From Lewinellaceae bacterium (GTDB lineage: Bacteria > Bacteroidota > Bacteroidia > Chitinophagales > Saprospiraceae), in assembly GCA_020636215.1 (NCBI GenBank), contig JACJYG010000005.1:1362159-1426158 (forward strand): a stretch of DNA of 64,000 nt, given 5' to 3'. Positions within the stretch are counted from its first letter, which is position 1; every line of letters begins with the position of its first letter. Made by a program: the position numbers and the translations under genes. Under the pieces are notes generated by a model. It searched no databases, was not told the origin of the DNA, and worked only from the letters and a program-made list of their open reading frames with translations. Positions 51,499-59,538 of this stretch are shown piece by piece.

Positions 51499-53160
51499 TT
51501 TGACTTTACTACTTTTTCCTGCGCTGTACCCGTCGTCCGAGGCTGGCCCTCATCCGAGGGCGAAACCCGGGCAGGCTAGGGCCTGTGCCGATTGGCGCCA
51601 GGGTGCGCTTTTCTTCGGCTGCCGGAGCTTTAGCGAAGGCATGCCCAGCGGGCTCTGGCTTGAAACGTGTTAGAGCAGCCGATTGCCAAGTGTTACAGGG
51701 TAGCCTTATGATGAGAAGAAATCCTGGCGATTAGTATCTTGGAGTATACCAACCCTCCAAGAGATGCTAACATTACCACCAGGATTTCAACGCACAATAT
51801 CGGTTTTTTCTACGGCTTTCCGTAAAGACGTATGGCCAAAAGCCCTTTTACTGATCACTGGCGCCATCATTTGCCCGGGCAGCCGCACGGTGTGCAACTT
51901 GCTGCGGAGCATAGGCTTACAAGCGGAGCGTTGCTTCCCCAAATATCACCGCCTGCTGAGCCAGGACAAGTGGTCCGCTAGGCGGCTGTCGGGGGTGCTG
52001 CTTAAGCTACTCGCCGATGTTTTTGTTGGCCCTGGCGAAGCCTTGGTTTTCGGCTTTGACGATACGATCGAGCGCCGCTGGGGAGCCAAGATCAAAAAGC
52101 GGGGTATTTACCGTGACCCGGTTCGCTCCTCAAAGAGCCATTTTGTCAAATGCAGCGGCCTGCGTTGGCTGTCTTTGATGCTCCTAACCGGCCTGCCCTG
52201 GCTGGAAGCTGGCGTATTTTGGGCACTTCCCGTGTTAACAGCCCTTTGCCCTTCGGAGCGCTTTTACAAGTCTCGCGGTAAGCAACCCAAAAAGCTCACC
52301 GATTGGGCCCGGCAATTAATCACCTGGTTGAGCCGCAACGCTACTGCATTAAACCGGCCAATCTATTTGACAGGAGACGGCACTTTTGCCGTTTACGAAC
52401 TGCTCATGCACGCTCAAAGCCTGGATATTGGCATGATCGTACGCATGAAGCTCAACGCCCGCTTGTTCCATTTGCCTCCCCAAAAGTGGCCCGAGAGCAA
52501 GCCAGGCCCGAAGCCCCCAAAGGGCAAACGCTTGCTTGACATGAAAAAGCGGCTCACCGATAAGCGCATCAAATGGACGCGCGTCATCTTTTCCGAGTGG
52601 TATGGCAAGCGCCACAAAGAAATGTTGATCACCTCGGGCGTGGCCATCTGGCATAGAAACAATGAGGTGATGGTTAAAGTCAAATGGGTACTTGTCAAAG
52701 ACCCCGAAGGAGGGCTTGAACCTGTACTGCTGGCTTGCACCGACACGGAATTATCCGCCGAAAAAATCGTATCTTTCTTCGTGCGCCGCTGGCGGGTTGA
52801 AGTCACCTTCGCCGAAGTGCGCCGCCACCTGGGCGTGGAAAGCCAGAGGCAATGGTCGGATCTGGCCATTGAACGTTCCACCCCGTGCTTGATGGCCCTT
52901 TTCTCTATCGTTTGCCTGATGGCAAACACCTTACACCAGCGCTGCGCGATACAGCCTAATGTCACGGCCTGGTACCGGAAAACGGGCGTCACCTTCTCGG
53001 ACGTCCTCTCCGCCGTGAGGCTGGAGATATGGCGAAAGGCCGAACTATCGATAAGCCATTTTCAGCCCCATGTCGGAAGTTATTCCGCCAAAATTCGCCA
53101 CCTTTGGTTCTTGCTTACGCAAGCCGTGGCTTGACACTCGGAAAAAGTAGTAAAGTCAAA
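51499..53160 (+). mobile_element. insertion sequence (DDE, IS701/IS4-like), complete
   Basis: The element is 1662 bp long. The terminal inverted repeats are perfect over at least 20 bp (TTTGACTTTACTACTTTTTC at the left, complement at the right end 53140-53160). It is flanked by CTAAG at 51494-51498 and 53161-53165, a 5-bp target duplication (or CTAA, which fits the YTAR type, if the boundary is shifted by one). It contains one transposase gene. About 265 bp between the left end and the gene hold no other gene. Sharp ends and an intact gene suggest recent insertion. Confidence 0.9.
51764..53134 (+). CDS. IS transposase, DDE superfamily (IS701/IS4-like)
   Basis: 456 residues. The acidic triad can be placed: Asp in FGFDDTIERRWG (about 100), Asp in LTGDGTFAVYELL (about 206), and Glu in VEVTFAEVRRHLGVESQ (about 355), the YREK-like region preceded by FFVRRWRVE. 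An N-terminal region (ITGAIICPGSRTVCNLLRSIG) looks like the DDE_5 superfamily endonuclease group. The reading frame is full length, starting with ATG and ending 26 bp before the right inverted repeat end. It should be active in cis. Confidence 0.88.
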   Translation: MLTLPPGFQRTISVFSTAFRKDVWPKALLLITGAIICPGSRTVCNLLRSIGLQAERCFPKYHRLLSQDKWSARRLSGVLLKLLADVFVGPGEALVFGFDDTIERRWGAKIKKRGIYRDPVRSSKSHFVKCSGLRWLSLMLLTGLPWLEAGVFWALPVLTALCPSERFYKSRGKQPKKLTDWARQLITWLSRNATALNRPIYLTGDGTFAVYELLMHAQSLDIGMIVRMKLNARLFHLPPQKWPESKPGPKPPKGKRLLDMKKRLTDKRIKWTRVIFSEWYGKRHKEMLITSGVAIWHRNNEVMVKVKWVLVKDPEGGLEPVLLACTDTELSAEKIVSFFVRRWRVEVTFAEVRRHLGVESQRQWSDLAIERSTPCLMALFSIVCLMANTLHQRCAIQPNVTAWYRKTGVTFSDVLSAVRLEIWRKAELSISHFQPHVGSYSAKIRHLWFLLTQAVA

Positions 53161-53247
53161 CTAAGGCCGTAAAAATAAACATTTCTGCCCTCCCAAAGAT
53201 TTTGACGAACAGAGCCTTTTTTAGATTTTACAAAAAAGTGTTAACGT

Positions 53248-54159
53248 ATGATAGATCAGGAGCCCATGGCAGTGGAGGTGGAGCAATTAGGGTTTGCATA
53301 CCCGGGGGAGCCGGCTGCCTTCTCCGGCCTGAGCCTGAGCGTGCCTCGAGGGAGCGTCTTTGGCTTGCTGGGGGCCAATGGTGTTGGTAAATCTACCTTG
53401 TTGAAATTACTGGTGGGCCTGTTGCAGCCGGCTTCCGGGCGCGTCCGCTTGTTGGGCCAGGCGCCAGGCCAGGCAGTATTTTCCCGGGTAGGACTGATGA
53501 TTGAAAGCCCGAATCTGTACCCTCATCTCAGCGGCCGGGCCAATTTGGAGGTAATGGCCACCTATCGGAGGTTGCCCCGGCAGCGGGTGGCGGAGAGCCT
53601 GGAAGCGGTCGGGCTTCAGCCAGCGGGCGAAAAACAGGTCCGCCATTATTCCACCGGGATGAAACAACGCCTGGGGATCGCAATGGCCCTTTTGCATGGC
53701 CCGGAGCTGTTGTTGCTCGACGAGCCGGTGAATGGGCTGGACCCTAACGGTATCGTGGCTATCCGGCGGCTTATCCGCCAGCTAAACGAAGAACGGGGCA
53801 TGACGATCCTATTGTCCAGCCATTTGCTCGGTGAAGTGGAGCAGAGTTGCAGCCATGTCGGCATTCTGGCGCCCGGCCGCCTGGCCTATCAGGGGCCACT
53901 GAGCCAGTTGCGGGAAATGAACCAACAGGGGTTGTACCTTCGCATTGATTGCCCGGAAGCTGGCCGGGCCCTGGAGTTATTATTGCAGCAAGGCTGGATG
54001 GCGGAACTAGGAGAAGGCCGGTCGATCCGTTTCCCGGTGGTCCAAAAAAGCGAAATCAGCCGGGCGATCGATTGCCTGCGCGAAGCAGGTATCGAGCTGC
54101 ATCAGGTGCTCATCGAAGAAGATAGCCTGGAAACCTTTTACCTAAACCTATACCTGTAA
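53248..54159 (+). CDS. ABC transporter ATP-binding protein
   Basis: The 303-residue ATPase has Walker A GANGVGKST (about 38-46), Q-loop, signature YSTGMKQRL, Walker B LLLLDEPVNGLDP and H-loop SSHLLGE. The CcmA/DrrA-type layout with a C-terminal extension (about 215-303) fits export systems of the bacitracin/lantibiotic-immunity kind. Its stop overlaps the start of the permease gene (TAATG). The intact IS ends 87 bp upstream, so it may affect expression. The substrate cannot be deduced. Confidence 0.92.
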   Translation: MIDQEPMAVEVEQLGFAYPGEPAAFSGLSLSVPRGSVFGLLGANGVGKSTLLKLLVGLLQPASGRVRLLGQAPGQAVFSRVGLMIESPNLYPHLSGRANLEVMATYRRLPRQRVAESLEAVGLQPAGEKQVRHYSTGMKQRLGIAMALLHGPELLLLDEPVNGLDPNGIVAIRRLIRQLNEERGMTILLSSHLLGEVEQSCSHVGILAPGRLAYQGPLSQLREMNQQGLYLRIDCPEAGRALELLLQQGWMAELGEGRSIRFPVVQKSEISRAIDCLREAGIELHQVLIEEDSLETFYLNLYL

Positions 54160-54941
54160 TGAAGAACGTAGCGCTTTCCTGCCTGAAAGCAGAAATGCAA
54201 AAAGCACGGAATTCGATGGCCCTCTGGCTTTCAATCGTTGGGACAATAGCCAACCTCTTGCTGTTTTTTGGCCTGCACTGGGCCGGGGAGGCTGCTGTAG
54301 GTGGGTTTTCGGCTCAAAACTGGGGCCAGTATGTCGTCAACCACTATGATGGCATCGCTTTCATGATGTTGCCGCTTTATGTCATCATTCTATGTAGCCT
54401 GGTGTTTTTGATGGAGTACCGCTCGCAGATGTGGGTCCAGCTTTTTACGCTGCCGGTATCGCGTTGGGCAGTTTATAGTGGCAAAATCCTTTTCTTGTTG
54501 ATCCTCTTTCTGGGGGCGCACCTGCTCTTCATTCTGGGTTTTTTACTGACCGGCCTTCTCTTCGGTTTATTACACCCCGGCAGCGGATTTTTACAACAAA
54601 TGCCCCCCTGGCTTCAAATTCTGGAGCTAGCGTTTCGGACTTTCCTTTCGATACTCGGCTTGCTGGGGCTGCATACCTGGTTGAGCCTCCGGTTTCAGCA
54701 TTTCATTGTACCCTTGTTGATCGGCATCCTGGGATATGTGGTGACAGGTTTGCTGGGGCCCGCTTGGCCCTGGCAATTCCTGAATCCCTATGCGCCGACT
54801 TTTTTGTTTATGCCGCAATATCGGGGGGAATTGCAATTGCCCACGCTGGGCTGGCTGAGTTGGGCAGAGTGGATGAGTATCGCCTTTTTTATACTCTTTT
54901 TATTCCTGGCCTACCGGAGGCTGGAGCGGGTGCTTCCCTAG
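54159..54941 (+). CDS. ABC-2 type permease
   Basis: The 260-residue protein has six hydrophobic segments (about 22-42, 70-90, 115-140, 160-180, 187-205, 235-255) and a MEYRSQMWVQLFTLPVSRW loop typical of lantibiotic-immunity-type ABC-2 permeases. It partners the overlapping ATPase to form an export or self-protection transporter. The gene ends before a 300-bp gap. Confidence 0.85.
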   Translation: MKNVALSCLKAEMQKARNSMALWLSIVGTIANLLLFFGLHWAGEAAVGGFSAQNWGQYVVNHYDGIAFMMLPLYVIILCSLVFLMEYRSQMWVQLFTLPVSRWAVYSGKILFLLILFLGAHLLFILGFLLTGLLFGLLHPGSGFLQQMPPWLQILELAFRTFLSILGLLGLHTWLSLRFQHFIVPLLIGILGYVVTGLLGPAWPWQFLNPYAPTFLFMPQYRGELQLPTLGWLSWAEWMSIAFFILFLFLAYRRLERVLP

Positions 54942-55040
54942 GCTGGTAAGGGCATTGGGCGCCGAGGAAACGGGAAAGAACTAGTGAAATGCCATCTGTC
55001 GGCCTTTGACCTGTAGACGTGCAACCTGTGACGTCAACGC

Positions 55041-55118
55041 TTACCGAAAGGCTCCGGCTTTTTTGCTGATCGCGATAATGGCCAGTGCTAAGACGAAGAT
55101 AGTTGTTACGGGCATCAT
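55041..55118 (-). CDS. 25-residue single-helix membrane peptide (candidate)
   Basis: ATG 55118 (or 55115) to TAA 55041 encodes MMPVTTIFVLALAIIAISKK plus AGAFR, one hydrophobic helix of about 14 residues followed by a basic tail. This is the look of a membrane microprotein. It lies 132 bp downstream of the DASS symporter gene on the same strand. No strong ribosome-binding site is seen, as is usual in Bacteroidota. The rest of 54942-55250 shows no gene. Confidence 0.4.
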   Translation of the reverse strand: MMPVTTIFVLALAIIAISKKAGAFR

Positions 55119-55250
55119 AGAATTTTGATTTTCAATGGATTCGGCTGAATGCCGCTTCATTTCAGGTTTTTGGAATAAGCTTACACCGGGGTTAGACAAC
55201 CTAAGGGGGGAGAAGGGTTGGGTAAGAAAGGCGATTTTTTTGATTATTTT

Positions 55251-56696
55251 TCACACTCCCCAAACCAAAGGCAGTAAAAAATAGACCACCAGGCTCACGA
55301 TAATCGTAGATACGAGGTTCATCCAGAAACCAGTGCGCACCATATCCGGGATAGTCAAAAAGCCCGAGCCGAACACCACCGCATTGGGCGGAGTAGCGAC
55401 CGGCAGCATGAAGGCGCAGGAAGCGGCAAAAGTAGCCCCCATCATCAGTAGCAAAGGAGGCGCGCCGATACCTTCGGCGATGGAAGCCAGGATGGGAAGC
55501 ATCATGGAAGCCGTGGCTACATTGGACGTTACCTCGGTTAAAAAATTAATTACAAGCACTACCGCGAAAAGTAGTGCAAAAAGAGGCAAACCCTGCAACA
55601 TGCCCAGCTGATGGCCCAGCCACTCGGCCAGCCCGCTGCTCTTGAAGCCCTCGGCAAGGGCCAGGCCTCCGCCGAAAAGCAGAATAATGCCCCAGGGTAT
55701 CCGCACCGCCGTGGCCCAGTCGAGTAATCGTTGATTGTCCGTCATGCCTTCTTGTCTGCAGGGAATGACAAACAGAATCGAAGCGCTGCCTATTGCGATG
55801 ATCGTATCATCAATGCCGGGCAAGAGCTTATCCAGGAGAAAGGAACGGCTGATCCAGGCCAGGGCTGCCAGGGAGAAAACGGCCAGCACCCACTTTTCTT
55901 CATAGGAAACAGCGCCCAGGCTTTTTAATTGCCGCTGTATCTCCTCTTTGCCGCCCGGCAGAATGATGTGGCGCAAAGGAAAGGCCAGGCGCACCAGATA
56001 GGCCCAGCAAAGGAATAAGAGCACCAGTGAAATGGGCAGGCCGATCAGCATCCATTGCAAAAACGAGATCTTTATCTGGTACAGCTCCTCCACTACGCCG
56101 ATCAGCACCAGGTTGGGCGGCGTACCAATAATGGTAGCAACTCCGCCAATAGATGCAGCGTAGGCGATCCCCAGCATCAATGCTTTTTCAAAATCAGGCT
56201 GTCGGGCCCCCTGCCGGGCAATCTGCATCGCCACCGCTATCCCGATCGGCATCATCATTACGGCGGTGGCGGTATTGGAAATGAACATAGACAACGAAGC
56301 TGTCGCTAACATAAAACCCAAAACGAGCCTGGTGGCGTCACTTCCAATGAGGTGGATGATGCTCAGGGCAATGCGTTTGTGCAAATTCCACTTTTCAATG
56401 GCCGCCGCAATCAGAAAGCCTCCCAGGAACAGAAAGATCAGGGGGTGGCCATAAGCCTCGGAGGTGTCGCGCAGGGCCAGGCCCCGGGTCAATGGAAACA
56501 AAACAATGGGCAGCAGGGAAGTGGCGGCAATGGGGATGGCCTCCGTAATCCACCAGGTGGCGATCCAAAGCGTGGAAGCCAGAATAGACCGTGCTTCCGG
56601 GCTCATGCCTTCCGGATGAAGGAAGAATTGAGCTCCCACAAATAAGGCCGGCCCTAAAAACAGGCCGAGGCGGCGAAGCGGCAGTGCGTTTTTCAT
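55251..56696 (-). CDS. DASS/SLC13-family sodium:dicarboxylate (or anion) symporter
   Basis: 481 residues with about 12 membrane segments in two inverted repeats. The hallmark SNT-type motifs are in both halves: SNTATAVMMMPI (about 133-144) and TSNVATASMMLPI (about 385-397), where Na and the carboxylate bind. LPVATPPNAVVFGSG also matches the family. It imports dicarboxylates such as succinate or malate with Na, or possibly sulfate; the sequence alone does not decide. Confidence 0.92.
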   Translation of the reverse strand: MKNALPLRRLGLFLGPALFVGAQFFLHPEGMSPEARSILASTLWIATWWITEAIPIAATSLLPIVLFPLTRGLALRDTSEAYGHPLIFLFLGGFLIAAAIEKWNLHKRIALSIIHLIGSDATRLVLGFMLATASLSMFISNTATAVMMMPIGIAVAMQIARQGARQPDFEKALMLGIAYAASIGGVATIIGTPPNLVLIGVVEELYQIKISFLQWMLIGLPISLVLLFLCWAYLVRLAFPLRHIILPGGKEEIQRQLKSLGAVSYEEKWVLAVFSLAALAWISRSFLLDKLLPGIDDTIIAIGSASILFVIPCRQEGMTDNQRLLDWATAVRIPWGIILLFGGGLALAEGFKSSGLAEWLGHQLGMLQGLPLFALLFAVVLVINFLTEVTSNVATASMMLPILASIAEGIGAPPLLLMMGATFAASCAFMLPVATPPNAVVFGSGFLTIPDMVRTGFWMNLVSTIIVSLVVYFLLPLVWGV

Positions 56697-56897
56697 GAGC
56701 TTGTTTTTGTACTGTAACCCAATACCCCTTTACTTTCCCGGCTATTAGCTTTTAGCAAAAAAATTCCCGGCAAAAGCAGGGAAATTTACACCAATAATCC
56801 TGCTTGAGAAAAAGATTCTTTCCATTGTTGGATAGTGATGTACGAATAATTTCGTATTTTGACCTCGTTCTATTTTATTACCAAAAAAAGAGCTGCC

Positions 56898-58397
56898 ATG
56901 AAAATCATCCCCGGCTTTCTAAAAAATCATTTGTTTTGGTTCTTTCTTTTCACCCTGGCCACGATGGCCGACGCCCAGCAAAGCGGTGAGCTCTCCTACC
57001 GCGACGAATCCGCGCTGCCCGATGGGGTAGTGGGGGAACGCATCCAAGCGGTGATCAGCGCCATGAATGCGAATGCCCCGGCCGCTGTCGAGGCCTTCCT
57101 GAAGGATCACTGCACGGCGGCTTTCCGGGATATTGTTCCGCTCGAAGAGCACGTCGGTATATTCCGGTCCTTCTACCGGCAGACGGGCGGCATCCAATTC
57201 CACAGCATCCGCTTATATACGCCCCCTCGCCCCGAAACGGTGGTGATCGTAAAAGACAACAATTTTGGCTCCTGGCGCGGGATAAGCCTGTATCTGGAAG
57301 GGCAAGAACAGCGCATTGCCGGCATCAACCTCTCGCCGGCCCGTACGCCGACGAATGTGGAACCGGAAGTTTTAACCACTGCCCAATTCGTTCCTGAATT
57401 GGAAAAGCTGCTTCAACGGCTTTGTGACGGAGATGTCTTCTCCGGAACAGTTCTCGTAGCCAAAGGGGACGAGGTGCTGTTCACTAAAGCCTGTGGAGAG
57501 GCCTCCAAGCGCTTCCACGTGGCCAACAACCTGGAGACAAAATTTAATCTGGGCTCCATGAATAAGATGTTTACCGCCACAGCGGTGATGCAACTGGTGG
57601 AGCAGGGAAAGGTGAAACTGGACGATCCCATCAGCCAATACGTGGATGAAAGCTGGCTGCCGAAATCGATCACCGACAAGGTGACGGTGCACCATCTGTT
57701 GACCCACACTTCCGGCCTGGGCAGTTATTTCAATGAAACCTATGAAAAGAGCTCGCGGGAACTGTTCCGCAAAGTGGACGATTACAAACCCCTGGTTCAG
57801 GGCGATACGCTGGCTTTCGAGCCGGGCGCGCGTTTCCGTTACAGCAATACCGGTATGCTATTGTTGGGTGTTGTGATAGAAAAGGCCACCGGGCAGGACT
57901 ACTTCGATTATATCCGGGAACATATCTATCAGCCGGCCGGTATGACGCATACAGACTGTTATGAAATGGACTACCCCGTTGAAAACCTGGCCATTGGTTA
58001 TATCCCCGATCCGGACAGCCCCTACAAATGGCAGAACAACCTGTACAAGCACGTCATTAAAGGCGGCCCGGCGGGTGGCGGCTTCTCCACCGTTGGGGAC
58101 TTGCACCGCTTTGCCCGCGCCCTGCAAACCGGCCAGTTGCTCAATAAATCCTCGCTTGAAAAACTTTGGACAGACTATGCCGGCGCCAATTATGGCTATG
58201 GGTTTTCAGTGGAGCAGGGGCCCGAAGGCAAAGTTGTCGGCCACGGCGGCGGCTTCCCCGGCCTGAACAGTAACCTGGATATTTTCCTGGATAAGGGCTT
58301 TATCGTTGCGGTGATGTCTAATTATGACAACGGCGCCAGCCCGCTGGCGGGGCGGATTAAGCAGATGGTTGAGAGTTTGGACGAGCAGAAACGCTGA
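56898..58397 (+). CDS. exported serine beta-lactamase-fold hydrolase with N-terminal NTF2-like domain
   Basis: 499 residues from ATG 56898, with a signal peptide (to about 27, ADAQ). An NTF2/SnoaL-like domain follows (about 40-150, IQAVISAMNANAPAAVEAFL, RSFYRQTGGIQFHSIRLY). The class C beta-lactamase/PBP fold occupies about 170-495: SMNK with the nucleophile Ser220 and Lys223, YSN at Tyr315, and HGG at about 449 in place of KTG. Related proteins are peptidases or esterases of the periplasm rather than true beta-lactamases. The upstream ATG 56859 adds a leader that weakens the signal peptide. Confidence 0.86.
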   Translation: MKIIPGFLKNHLFWFFLFTLATMADAQQSGELSYRDESALPDGVVGERIQAVISAMNANAPAAVEAFLKDHCTAAFRDIVPLEEHVGIFRSFYRQTGGIQFHSIRLYTPPRPETVVIVKDNNFGSWRGISLYLEGQEQRIAGINLSPARTPTNVEPEVLTTAQFVPELEKLLQRLCDGDVFSGTVLVAKGDEVLFTKACGEASKRFHVANNLETKFNLGSMNKMFTATAVMQLVEQGKVKLDDPISQYVDESWLPKSITDKVTVHHLLTHTSGLGSYFNETYEKSSRELFRKVDDYKPLVQGDTLAFEPGARFRYSNTGMLLLGVVIEKATGQDYFDYIREHIYQPAGMTHTDCYEMDYPVENLAIGYIPDPDSPYKWQNNLYKHVIKGGPAGGGFSTVGDLHRFARALQTGQLLNKSSLEKLWTDYAGANYGYGFSVEQGPEGKVVGHGGGFPGLNSNLDIFLDKGFIVAVMSNYDNGASPLAGRIKQMVESLDEQKR

Positions 58398-58493
58398 TAA
58401 TCGTCATTGGAGATCCACTTGTTTTGGGCTACTTTTCACTTGCCGAATGGCTAACATAACCGCAAGGCCTGTGAACAAACAAAAAACTATATC

Positions 58494-59237
58494 ATGAACC
58501 CATTATGGATTATAGCTGGCTTCATCCTGCTCTTTTTGCTGGCAGGCATCCGGATCGTGTTTGAATACAAAAGGGCGGTAAAATTCAGGTTTGGTAAATA
58601 TCTTAAAGTCTTGCAGCCTGGTTTCCGCTGGATCATTCCGGTTGTAGATACGGTACAAATTGTGGATATACGGGTAATCACGATCAACATTCTATCGCAG
58701 GAGGTCATGACGGCGGATAACGTGCCCTGCCGGGTGGATGGGGTACTGTTCTTCAAGATCAAGGATGCCAAAAAAGCAGTCCTGGAAGTGGAGGATTACA
58801 ATTATGCCATTACGCTTTTGGCGCAGTCCGCCCTGCGGGATGTATGCGGGAAGGCGGAGTTGGATATTATTTTAACGAAACGAGAGGAGATTGGGAAAAA
58901 CATTCAGGAAATGGTCGATGCAGAAACGGAAGTATGGGGTATTTCCATTCAGGATGTAAAAATTAAGGATATCGAATTGCCGGAGAACATGAAACGGTCC
59001 ATGGCCCATCAGGCCGAGGCCGAGCGCTCCCGGCGGGCAAGGGTCATCCTGGCATTGGCAGAAGAACAGGCCGCCACCAAACTCCTGGATGCCGGCCGCT
59101 TGATCGACCAGTCGCCATCGGCCATCAAACTGCGCTTATACCAAACGCTGGCGGATATCGCCGCCGAGAAGAACTCGACGATCGTATTCCCATTCCCGGA
59201 GGAGGCCCTGCCGATGTCAAGTAAAACGAAGAAGTAG
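58494..59237 (+). CDS. SPFH/Band 7 stomatin-like protein
   Basis: 247 residues: one N-terminal membrane helix (about 4-22) then the SPFH domain (about 25-200, FEYKRAVKFRFGKYLKVLQPG, SQEVMTADNVPCRVDGVLFF, ALRDVCGKAELDIILTKRE). A coiled coil rich in Ala/Glu follows (QAEAERSRRARVILALAEEQA). Stomatin-type proteins form oligomeric membrane microdomains and often partner NfeD or proteases. No NfeD gene is adjacent here. Slightly short for the family but complete. Confidence 0.9.
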   Translation: MNPLWIIAGFILLFLLAGIRIVFEYKRAVKFRFGKYLKVLQPGFRWIIPVVDTVQIVDIRVITINILSQEVMTADNVPCRVDGVLFFKIKDAKKAVLEVEDYNYAITLLAQSALRDVCGKAELDIILTKREEIGKNIQEMVDAETEVWGISIQDVKIKDIELPENMKRSMAHQAEAERSRRARVILALAEEQAATKLLDAGRLIDQSPSAIKLRLYQTLADIAAEKNSTIVFPFPEEALPMSSKTKK

Positions 59238-59538
59238 CGGTTAAGGAATCACCTTTTAATAAAGTTAAGGTAGTTTTGAGGGCATCGTACGCTCTGGTCA
59301 AATCACAATCCAAAAAATATAATTCGATTCCCACTATTTTCCAGGTTATGTCTCCTGGTTTGCGCCTTTATCGCTTTCCATTTAACAGCTGTTCCTCTAA
59401 TGGCTCAGGCGGGCCCATCCTTCCGGGAAGAAGGGTTAAGTGAATACGAATAAATATTTTATCAATAACATGGCGATCGATCCTATTGATCCACAGAACA
59501 TCTATAGCATCTATAGCATCTATAGTATCTAATAGTAT
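59238..59538. other. gene-free gap with CATCTATAG tandem units
   Basis: No gene is seen. Just before the end of the S46 peptidase gene there are four to five tandem units of about 9 bp (ATCTATAGC/ATCTATAGT, 59500-59545), reaching into the last codons of that gene. Confidence 0.5.
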
